Of a stretch of 15,119 nt of DNA, positions 8,182-14,408 are shown piece after piece; the first letter of the stretch is position 1; each line of letters opens with the position of its first letter. The DNA comes from CAYVSF01 sp046482855. Its GTDB lineage: Bacteria; Bacteroidota; Bacteroidia; Bacteroidales; UBA12077. The notes below the pieces were generated by a model that was not told the origin of the DNA, did not search any database, and was given only the letters and a program-made list of their open reading frames with translations. The stretch covers positions 1 through 15,119 of the forward strand of contig JAWOEH010000012.1 in NCBI GenBank assembly GCA_046482855.1, written 5' to 3'. A program made the position numbers and the translations under genes.

Positions 8182-8538
8182 CTACTCTTCCTTATCTGTT
8201 GACTCCGAATCCAGATAGAGTTTCTGAAAGAAGTTCATATAATCGCTTATACTCCTTTCGGTAGTAAGTGTCACATAATTATCCACCGAAATAATAAAGT
8301 ATTGGTACCCTTCGTGAGCTACCTCATCAAAAACCAATTCCTGCATTGCATCAAAGGTGAAAAAATAATCGCGCGCCTCATCCAACTCTTCAAACCTTTT
8401 CACAACAAGTAGCTGCGAATACTCATTCAACTGGCGTTCCGAGACATTATAATCTTCCTGAAGGTAGTAGTCCAGATTAAAATTAATAAGATTAAAGCTC
8501 ATTTCCCAGCAAATCATAATATGGGTTCTTACTCCCAT
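8182..8538 (-). pseudogene. C-terminal remnant of a PorW/SprE-like TPR protein
   Basis: The open frame runs 118 codons from an ATG at 8538, but only about the last 105 residues look like native protein. From FNLINFNLDYYLQED onward it follows the pattern I know from the C-terminal domain of PorW/SprE, the large TPR lipoprotein of type IX secretion and gliding: a 'NFN.DYY' start, 'LLVVKRFEELDEARDYF' in the middle, 'YFIISVDNYVTL' and a terminal 'YMNFFQKLYL'. Full-length PorW/SprE proteins exceed 800 residues, so the signal peptide and all TPRs are missing. The first dozen codons (MGVRTHIMICWE) are transposase DNA read in the wrong frame, which places the break near 8500. It ends 101 bases before porX, another type IX secretion gene. 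The identification rests on remembered family pattern, not a search. Confidence 0.6.
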
Positions 8539-8794
8539 CCCTTTCCAGTTGCCTCCCTTGCTGTCTGGAAAAATAACTATTGATGTTCCTGCAGAGGTAA
8601 AACAACATTATCAATTAGGTACTCATAATCATCGCAACCTTTATGCCGCTTTGTTTGACAGATTCAAACCCTCTAAATATGCGCTGTATGTCAAAGAACC
8701 TTAACGTGTCTTCCAGGCAAAGACCTGTTTTATTGTCACTGTCTATAAATTTTTGAAATTCACCCAGATTATCTGTAACTTTATTGTGTTGCAT
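8501..8794 (-). pseudogene. Degraded N-terminal fragment of an IS4-like transposase
   Basis: From an ATG at 8794 one frame reads MQHNKVTDNLGEFQKFI, then LCLEDTLRFFDIQRIFRGF and KQSGIKVAMIMST. It reaches a TAA at 8615-8617, then continues in the same frame with LIMLFYLCRNINSYFSRQQ and DGSKNPYYDLLGNE before losing resemblance near 8500. This matches the N-terminal helical domain of IS4-type DDE transposases, where a leucine-rich stretch and a 'YY-LL' segment precede the first catalytic block. The TAA most likely replaced a leucine codon (TTA or CTA). The whole DDE catalytic domain and the far IS end are absent, so the element cannot move by itself. The exact IS family is uncertain. Confidence 0.7.
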
Positions 8795-9046
8795 GCCGCT
8801 ATTTGTTTGTAACTAATTTAAATATAGCTTTTTAGGCTAAGGCATGCAGCTTTTTGATTTTATTTACTTCATTATCAATAATTTATCAACCAGGAAGCTT
8901 TAGTAAGTAATTCTGTTTTATTATACGCGGATTATTACTTTTTATCTCTGTCTGTGTTGCCGAGCTGACGGTTCCCCGCGGCTTGCCGCAAGGAGGTCAA
9001 TCACATCTGAAAATAGTTCAAAGGTTTTTCCCTAATTAAAAATCAA
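8795..9046. other. Gene-free stretch between IS remnant and sulfur module
   Basis: About 250 bases without a credible gene. The part next to the transposase start (8795 to about 8860) should contain the surviving end of the insertion sequence, including a direct repeat AGCTTTTT at 8826-8833 and 8848-8855, but the terminal inverted repeat cannot be fixed because the other end is lost. The remainder is the 3' flank of the flavoprotein gene. Confidence 0.5.
8966..8999. repeat. GC-rich palindromic patch
   Basis: In AT-rich surroundings this patch holds two overlapping palindromes: GCGGC-TT-GCCGC (8978-8989) and CTTGC-C-GCAAG (8982-8992). Outer TGAC (8966-8969) and GTCA (8996-8999) can also pair. 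It lies about 50 bases after the flavoprotein stop. No T-run follows on either strand, so a REP-like unit or mRNA-end structure fits better than a classical terminator. Confidence 0.35.
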
Positions 9047-10396
9047 TTAAACTAATTTTCGTGCAGCTATTTGTACCGGGTCCCAACCAGTAGAGAAAGG
9101 CGGGGCGTATGCCAGGTCAAGATACATTAATTGTTGTGCGGTAAATCCTGCAGTAATGGCCGTTATAATGGTGTCGATACGCATGGCTGAACCTTTGAAG
9201 CCAACAATCTGACCACCTAAGATTCTTTGGGTTTCTTTGTTTATCACGAGTTTCACGCTTATTTTTTTTGAATCGGGATAGTAGCCTGCCGGGGTAACTG
9301 AAGTGATTGTCTCAGTCTGATAATCAATTCCCAATTTTTTTACTTCTTTCTCGGACAGGCCTGTTCGCGAAATTTCCATCTCGTTGAATTTGGTAATTGC
9401 AGTGCCCAGAACGCCCGGGAACTCCGCGTTTCCACCGCTTATACTGATCCCTGCAACCAGCCCATGCTTACTGGCAACAGTACCCAATGCGATATGAACC
9501 TGCTTTCGGGTAACAAGGTGAAACGATTCGGCACAATCGCCTGCTGCCCAGATATTGGGCACAGAGGTTTCAAGGCGTTTGTTTACCCTGATGGCATCTT
9601 TTGCACCCACTTTTATGCCGGCATGGCTTGCCAGTTCAGTATTGGCTTTAACGCCCATTCCCAGAATGACAATGTCGGCAGGAATGGTTTGTTTGTCAGT
9701 TATTACCGATTTTACACTGTCATCGGCATTTTTTTCAAATTTCACCAATTTCTCTTCCAGGAAAACCTTGACCTGCTGCTCTGTCATGTACTCAAGAATA
9801 AGGTCTGCCATATCCTTATCCAGGGTATTCATCAGTTGTGGAGCCATATCGATCAGGGTAACATCTATTGAGCGCCCGAGAAAGGCTTCAGCCATTTCAA
9901 TGCCAATATAACCTCCACCCACGATTACTGCCTTAGTCGGTTTTTCCTTCTTTATAAAGTTTAATACATCTATCCCGCTTTGAAGTGATGAAAGGGCAAA
10001 AACTCCACTGGCATCATTATTTTCCATTTCAGGGATAATTGGGGAAGCTCCTGTTGCTATTAGCAGGTCATCCCATTGTTCCCAGAAATACTTTTCTTCA
10101 TCGAGATTTTTGACCTTTATGCGCTTATTCTTCGGGTCAATTTCCATTACTTCGTGGCGAATTCGCACGTCAATATTCTGTTTTTTCCTAAAAACTTCAG
10201 CTTTACGGGCAATAAGTTGTTCCTCTGATTCAACCTGCCCGCCTATGTAATAGGGCATTCCACAGGCAATGTAGGAGATGTGATTTCCGCGTTCGAATAC
10301 AATAATTTCACGCTCAGGCTGCTCTCGCCTGACCTTCGATGCAGCAGTCATACCTGCAGCATTTCCACCTATAATAATTAGTCTGCCATTAGTCAT
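9047..10396 (-). CDS. FAD/NAD(P)-dependent CoA-disulfide / persulfide reductase-type oxidoreductase
   Basis: This is a flavoprotein of the CoA-disulfide reductase / NADH oxidase / NAD(P)H:sulfur reductase group, which uses a single active-site cysteine. In the 449 residues, the FAD-binding IIIGGNAAGMTAASKVRRE (7-25) precedes SYIACGMPYYIGG (41-53) with catalytic C45, which is diagnostic for the group. A second Rossmann motif, VIVGGGYIGIEMAEAF (157-172), binds the pyridine nucleotide, and IWAAGDCAE (282-290) contacts FAD. The C-terminal dimerisation domain ends with LAYAPPFSTGWDP. There is no fused rhodanese domain; rhodanese activity is instead encoded in the neighbouring dioxygenase gene. The sulfur context favours CoA-disulfide, CoA-persulfide or polysulfide reduction over NADH oxidase, which is my inference. 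The ATG at 10396 gives the usual N-terminus, 26 bases after the PPK2 stop. It appears to be the last gene of the module. Confidence 0.9.
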   Translation of the reverse strand: MTNGRLIIIGGNAAGMTAASKVRREQPEREIIVFERGNHISYIACGMPYYIGGQVESEEQLIARKAEVFRKKQNIDVRIRHEVMEIDPKNKRIKVKNLDEEKYFWEQWDDLLIATGASPIIPEMENNDASGVFALSSLQSGIDVLNFIKKEKPTKAVIVGGGYIGIEMAEAFLGRSIDVTLIDMAPQLMNTLDKDMADLILEYMTEQQVKVFLEEKLVKFEKNADDSVKSVITDKQTIPADIVILGMGVKANTELASHAGIKVGAKDAIRVNKRLETSVPNIWAAGDCAESFHLVTRKQVHIALGTVASKHGLVAGISISGGNAEFPGVLGTAITKFNEMEISRTGLSEKEVKKLGIDYQTETITSVTPAGYYPDSKKISVKLVINKETQRILGGQIVGFKGSAMRIDTIITAITAGFTAQQLMYLDLAYAPPFSTGWDPVQIAARKLV

Positions 10397-10422
10397 ATAT
10401 TCTTATTTAAAAGTATTCATAA

Positions 10423-11307
10423 TCAAACATCTTTCTTTGAAAGCATTTCTTTGTATATACCTATATTTTTCAGAAGATTATCATCCGGCTGAGGTTCGGT
10501 AATATTTTTATACCGGACAATTTTCTCATAAATGATTTTTGCCACAAGATATCTTGCTGTGGGTTTGTCGTCGGCCGGGATAATATACCAGGGGGCATGG
10601 GGCAGGGATGTTTTGTTTATCGCTTCTTCATAATACTTCATATATTCACCCCAAAGCTCCCTTGCACTTAAATCTCCGGGTTCAAATTTCCAGTTTTTAT
10701 CCTTTTTTTCCAGTCTTCTCAATAAGCGTAATCGTTGTTCCTCTTTGCTCAGGTGTAGAAAAAACTTAAATACAATAATTCCGTTTTGGGTTATATGTTC
10801 CTCAAAATTTCTGATTTGCTTAAATCGTTTATTCCAAAAATCAGCAGGTATATCCTCCTCTTTTTTGATGCCCGGGATATTCTCAAAAAGCAAATATTGA
10901 GGATTTACACGTGTTACCAGCACATTTTCATAATGGCTGCGATTAAAGATTGAGTACTTGCCTTTTTCCGGCAGTGCAACATAGTGTCGCCATAAATAAT
11001 CATGTTGCAATTCCTTTCTGCCTGGTGATTTAAAACTGTGAACCACTACACCACGCGGATTAAACTTGCTGAATACTTTTTTTATAACACTATCTTTACC
11101 TGATGTATCCATACCCTGCAGGCATACAAGCACCCCATAACGGTTGTGAGCATATAATGTGTTTTGTAGTTTGCTAAGTTTCTTCCCGATTTTTTTAAGT
11201 GCTTTTTTCTTTTCTTTTTTTGATTTACCGGTTTCCAGTATTGTTGGAAGTTCATTCAGCTTAATATGTTTTGTAACAATAAAATCAGAGGTGTTTAATT
11301 CTTGCAT
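10423..11307 (-). CDS. ppk2: PPK2-family polyphosphate kinase
   Basis: PPK2 enzymes transfer phosphate between inorganic polyphosphate and nucleotides, mostly making ADP or ATP (or GTP) from the mono- or diphosphate. The 294-residue length is that of a one-domain PPK2. The Walker A loop LQGMDTSGKDSVIKK (63-77) is followed by VVHSFKSPGRKELQHDYLWR (88-107), which carries lid residues, and by the Walker B-like SIFNRSHYENVLVTRV (119-134). The end has WYIIPADDKPTARYLVAKII, also typical. The lysine-rich stretch at 28-46 precedes the core. The subclass (AMP versus ADP substrate) cannot be decided by eye. The start is ATG at 11307. A 106-base gap separates it from the DUF1622 gene and holds a hairpin (11341-11373), so it may have separate expression, but it is close to the flavoprotein gene. 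Confidence 0.92.
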   Translation of the reverse strand: MQELNTSDFIVTKHIKLNELPTILETGKSKKEKKKALKKIGKKLSKLQNTLYAHNRYGVLVCLQGMDTSGKDSVIKKVFSKFNPRGVVVHSFKSPGRKELQHDYLWRHYVALPEKGKYSIFNRSHYENVLVTRVNPQYLLFENIPGIKKEEDIPADFWNKRFKQIRNFEEHITQNGIIVFKFFLHLSKEEQRLRLLRRLEKKDKNWKFEPGDLSARELWGEYMKYYEEAINKTSLPHAPWYIIPADDKPTARYLVAKIIYEKIVRYKNITEPQPDDNLLKNIGIYKEMLSKKDV

Positions 11308-11340
11308 CTCATTAAATTTAAATCTCCTTAAGGTATTTGA

Positions 11341-11373
11341 TGAAACACGCCATATAGCGATTTGCCTGTTTCA
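11341..11373. repeat. Inverted repeat in the DUF1622-ppk2 gap
   Basis: TGAAACA (11341-11347) and TGTTTCA (11367-11373) form perfect 7-base arms. Inside, CGC and GCG around a short AT-rich loop could give a nested stem. No T-run follows, so an operator or an mRNA-processing hairpin between the two genes is as likely as a terminator. Confidence 0.3.
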
Positions 11374-11413
11374 GTATTTTGCTCACGGCTCGTATCATGA
11401 GTTTTCAATTATA

Positions 11414-11761
11414 TCATTCAATTGTATTAAATTTCTCAATTTCTTTTTCCAGAAAGTAGCTGACTATTGTTCTGATGACCACGATGCTGGCAAGAATGGC
11501 AATCTCCTCAAATGTTGGATGTATTACCGTGGCAATGATATCAGCCGCAATCAGAAACTCCAGTGCCAGCAACAAATACGAGGCAAACTGGTGGCGCACC
11601 GATTCCCGCTCACGGTATATTGACTTCTTTTTCAACCTGCTGAATTCCAGCTTTAACAACCTGTAAATGGTTAATACAACGCCCCAGACAATTATGGCTA
11701 CACCGGAGGTGCCGATGGCAATGTACAGGATCTCAAAAATATTTATCAGATGGGCTTCCAT
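11414..11761 (-). CDS. DUF1622 family membrane protein
   Basis: This is a small inner-membrane protein of unknown function. From the ATG at 11761 it has 115 residues with three predicted membrane segments: about 8-33 (LYIAIGTSGVAIIVWGVVL), about 62-80 (SYLLLALEFLIAADIIATV) and about 87-104 (IAILASIVVIRTIVSYF). A basic cytoplasmic loop (KLEFSRLKKKSIYRERE) lies between the first two. The block LLALEFLIAADIIATVI followed by IRTIVSYFLEKEIE is what I recognise as DUF1622. A TTG at 11794 would extend it by 11 residues into the upstream gene and is unlikely. The ATG is 13 bases after the upstream YeeE-type stop, so it belongs to the same transcript. The sulfur context is suggestive only; the family is not specifically tied to sulfur as far as I know. 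Confidence 0.85.
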   Translation of the reverse strand: MEAHLINIFEILYIAIGTSGVAIIVWGVVLTIYRLLKLEFSRLKKKSIYRERESVRHQFASYLLLALEFLIAADIIATVIHPTFEEIAILASIVVIRTIVSYFLEKEIEKFNTIE

Positions 11762-11774
11762 AATGAGTGTTTTT

Positions 11775-12371
11775 TTAATAACCTGCTTTCTCAATCCAAT
11801 ACAGCAGCAGGACTATAAGGCCAACAGCAGGTATCACCACCACCCAGTCGTTTACCTTTAACAGGCGTTGTACAGTAATATCACCAAAATAGCCTTTTTT
11901 CATAATACCATTTTTTAACCCGGGATACATTACCGCAAAAATCCAGGTCCCCACAAGTATACCGGCCACCCCACCAACTATCGCATCCAGATAACCGTTA
12001 CCAGCGGCACCGGCTATGGTGCCTGGACAATAACCGAGTACGGCGAATCCCACGCCGAAAATAAGGGCGCCAATCACATTTTTACCCACCGAGCCGCTCT
12101 TAAGCGAAAGCTTAATCCAGCCCAGCGATTTCATAATATAAATCCCAATCATACCTGTAGCTACTGCTGAAAGCATAATTTTCAAAACTGTAAAGTCGGT
12201 GAGCAACAGCTGACCTACAATCACATTGTATTTGGTTGCTCCTCCCTTATGCAGAAGGAAGCCGAAAAGGATACCAAAACCCAAACCAAAGAGTAGGGGC
12301 CTTCTGTCTTCCGCTGATTCTTTATCCTTTGCATCCTGCCTTGTTTGTGAAACCTGTTTTTTTGTTTCCAT
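11775..12371 (-). CDS. YeeE/YedE-type sulfur transport half-protein, second subunit
   Basis: This is an inner-membrane protein of the YeeE/YedE (TsuA, PmpB-like) group, linked to uptake of thiosulfate or other reduced sulfur. From ATG 12371 it has 198 residues: a hydrophilic N-terminal tail (1-25) and about five membrane segments. GFGILFGFLLHKGGATKYNV (31-50) and the signature VLGYCPGTIAGAAGNG (111-126), with C115, match the C-terminal half of full-length YeeE. In TsuA conserved cysteines of this type relay thiosulfate through the membrane. An in-frame TTG at 12395 would overlap the preceding gene and is rejected as the start. The first half is encoded just upstream with a 16-base gap, so the two products probably form one transporter. 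Confidence 0.88.
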   Translation of the reverse strand: METKKQVSQTRQDAKDKESAEDRRPLLFGLGFGILFGFLLHKGGATKYNVIVGQLLLTDFTVLKIMLSAVATGMIGIYIMKSLGWIKLSLKSGSVGKNVIGALIFGVGFAVLGYCPGTIAGAAGNGYLDAIVGGVAGILVGTWIFAVMYPGLKNGIMKKGYFGDITVQRLLKVNDWVVVIPAVGLIVLLLYWIEKAGY

Positions 12372-12387
12372 TATGATGTGGTTTGAG

Positions 12388-12921
12388 TTATGCAATAACG
12401 AGATAAATGATATGGGCTGTTATAATGCCCCCGATAAAAAAGCAGATAGCCGAAATCCAGCTGGAAATGGCAAGCTGCAGGGTGCCGCTGATGCCGTGAC
12501 CGCTGGTGCATCCACCGGCAAAGCGTGCGCCGAAACCCAGAATGATGCCTCCGGCCAAAGCAACCAGGACCCTGAGTACTGCGCTATCGCCAAAGGCTGA
12601 GGCCCATAGTGAGGGCACCCAAACATTTATTTGTAAATCACCTGAGAGAATGGCCGACAGGAATGAGCCTATAACAACCCCTATAACCAGCATCCACTGC
12701 CAGTTTATCCTGAGTTTAATCTTTTTGAAGTAGGGTCTTTGTTCGGCTTTTCCTCCGGTAATAATATTTTCTATCATACCGCCTGTACGGGCAAATGTAG
12801 TGGAAGTGGCAATGGGTTTGCCTGATATCAAAAAACTCAGCCAGCTCAAGATCCCAATTCCAATGCCAACGGCATAGGGAGACCAGTAGGTATCTGTAAA
12901 AATTGTAATAATTGTTTCCAT
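12388..12921 (-). CDS. YeeE/YedE-type sulfur transport half-protein, first subunit
   Basis: This is an inner-membrane protein corresponding to the other half of a YeeE/TsuA-type sulfur transporter (PmpA-like). The 177-residue protein has about five hydrophobic segments and the family signature GARFAGGCTSGHGISG (131-146), whose C138 is the expected substrate-relay cysteine. GKPIATSTTFARTGG (34-48) near the N-terminus is also typical of the family. It starts with ATG 10 bases after the dioxygenase-rhodanese gene and is followed after 16 bases by its partner. In other bacteria such paired half-genes commonly sit beside persulfide dioxygenase or rhodanese genes and are controlled by sulfide-sensing repressors. 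No regulator is visible here. Whether the substrate is thiosulfate, persulfide or sulfide cannot be read from sequence. Confidence 0.9.
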   Translation of the reverse strand: METIITIFTDTYWSPYAVGIGIGILSWLSFLISGKPIATSTTFARTGGMIENIITGGKAEQRPYFKKIKLRINWQWMLVIGVVIGSFLSAILSGDLQINVWVPSLWASAFGDSAVLRVLVALAGGIILGFGARFAGGCTSGHGISGTLQLAISSWISAICFFIGGIITAHIIYLVIA

Positions 12922-12931
12922 ATTTTTACTG

Positions 12932-14374
12932 TTAAAAATGGATTTTCACTTCTTTAATATTTGAATAAAACCTTGAACCGTGAGGATTTTGACAAACAGC
13001 GCATCGCTTGGCGTATCCGGCTGCACTATATCCTGTCATGCCTCCCGCAACATTATAAAGATTCTTAAACCCGTTCTGACTCAAGATACTCACACCCAGG
13101 CTACTGCGATTTCCGGAGCTGCAAAGCATAATAATGGAATCCTCCTTTTTTAGTTCGGTGTGCCTTTCACGCAAATCGGCCACAGGTATATTGATAGCCC
13201 CTTCAATATGTCCATCTTCAAACTCCAGTGGGGCTCTTACATCTATCAAAATGAATTTTTCAGAGCCTGTAACCATCTCATGTAAATCTTCGGCTGAGAT
13301 TTGTGTTACATAATCGGTTTTGTAACCATTTGTTACCCAGGCGGCCATTCCGCCATCCAGATAACCAATAATACGGTCCTGCCCAACGCGCCTGAGCCAG
13401 ACATTGGTTTCTTCTGCTTCTTTAAAACTGTCTGATACCACCAGCAGGTCTTTGTCAATTGGCAGTACCCATCCTGCAAAGGTGGGCAGGTTGCCATTGA
13501 AGTCCAGACTCCATGAACCGTGGATATGCTGGCTGCCGAAGGCAAGATAGCTACGGGTGTCAACAACAGCGAGGTTTTCTTTTTCAAGCATATCTTTGAA
13601 GGTCTCCGGGTTAAACTCTTTCATACGGGGTAGCTGTGAGACAAGGGCAGGCCCTTTGCGGTTAATTTCGGTGCAACGGCTAAAGTGATCGGGCGCAGGG
13701 GGCATATCTTCGGTAAGTGATTTGATGAACTTATCCTTTTCCTTTATTTGCAGCGCGGTGTTGTATTTCTTTTCGTAGCCTATAGTTGATCGCCACTTGG
13801 CACCCATTGCCCGTCCGCAGAGAGAACCGGCACCATGTGCAGGCAGTACCTCGCAAAAGTCAGGAAGCTTTAAAATCTTATCAAAGAGGCTGTGATATAA
13901 TTTACCGGCAAGCTCCCTGGCCATATCGGGGAAAAGGTCTGGACGCCCCACATCGCCAACAAACAGGGTGTCGCCCACAAAAGCACATACAGGATCTTCT
14001 CCGCGTGTTGTGTCGGTAACTACATAACAGAGATGCTCAGGTGTGTGTCCCGGAGTTTCCAGCACATTGATACTAATATCTTCAATCTCTATGGTATCAC
14101 CTTCGCTTAATGCTACATGATCAAAAGTGCATTTGGCCGACCTGGCCATATAGATTTTGGCACCTGTTTTCCCGGCCAGGTCCATATGTCCCGAAACAAA
14201 ATCGGCATGCAGGTGAGTCTGCAGGATATGGGTTATTTCTACACCCAACGAACGCGCCTCATCAATGTAAACATCTATGTCGCGTTGCGGGTCAATAACG
14301 GCACAAATATCGGATCCGGCCAGAATGTATGAACTGTGTGCAATCTTGTTGGTGAAAAAATGTTTAATCAGCAT
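12932..14374 (-). CDS. CstB-like persulfide dioxygenase fused to rhodanese domains
   Basis: This is a multidomain sulfur enzyme. An N-terminal metallo-beta-lactamase-fold persulfide dioxygenase (about 1-245) oxidises persulfide sulfur to sulfite, and the rhodanese part can combine sulfite with persulfide to give thiosulfate. Metal-site motifs are THLHADFVSGH (53-63; H54, H56, D58), ETPGHTPEH (106-114; H110), VGDTLFVGDVGRPDL (D135) and LPAHGAGSLCG (H180). A middle rhodanese-like domain (about 255-350) lacks an active-site cysteine (LLVVSDSF at that place) and looks degenerate. The C-terminal rhodanese (about 360-455) has the active loop MLCSSGNRSS with C418. This dioxygenase / pseudo-rhodanese / rhodanese order is that of Staphylococcus aureus CstB, and 480 residues is slightly longer because of a tail with C458 and C461. 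The ATG at 14374 follows the permease stop by 34 bases. It is the central gene of the module. Confidence 0.93.
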   Translation of the reverse strand: MLIKHFFTNKIAHSSYILAGSDICAVIDPQRDIDVYIDEARSLGVEITHILQTHLHADFVSGHMDLAGKTGAKIYMARSAKCTFDHVALSEGDTIEIEDISINVLETPGHTPEHLCYVVTDTTRGEDPVCAFVGDTLFVGDVGRPDLFPDMARELAGKLYHSLFDKILKLPDFCEVLPAHGAGSLCGRAMGAKWRSTIGYEKKYNTALQIKEKDKFIKSLTEDMPPAPDHFSRCTEINRKGPALVSQLPRMKEFNPETFKDMLEKENLAVVDTRSYLAFGSQHIHGSWSLDFNGNLPTFAGWVLPIDKDLLVVSDSFKEAEETNVWLRRVGQDRIIGYLDGGMAAWVTNGYKTDYVTQISAEDLHEMVTGSEKFILIDVRAPLEFEDGHIEGAINIPVADLRERHTELKKEDSIIMLCSSGNRSSLGVSILSQNGFKNLYNVAGGMTGYSAAGYAKRCAVCQNPHGSRFYSNIKEVKIHF

Positions 14375-14408
14375 AACGGTGTTTTTTAAATGGTTTAATC
14401 CTATTAAA

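Noticed and set aside
8501..8538. First 12 codons of the 8538 open frame as native protein
   Set aside because: The same bases in another frame continue the transposase similarity (SKNPYYDLLGNE), so these codons are an artefact of the joint.
11159..11623. 154-codon plus-strand open frame opposite ppk2 and the DUF1622 gene
   Set aside because: It lies antisense to two well-recognised genes, has low-complexity Phe/Ser-rich composition typical of a complementary-strand shadow, and matches no family I know.
11762..11794. TTG start for the DUF1622 gene
   Set aside because: It would overlap the end of the YeeE-type gene. The in-frame ATG at 11761 gives the usual family length and normal spacing.
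12372..12395. TTG start for the second YeeE-type gene
   Set aside because: It overlaps the preceding stop region. The ATG at 12371 gives a clean start 16 bases after the previous gene.
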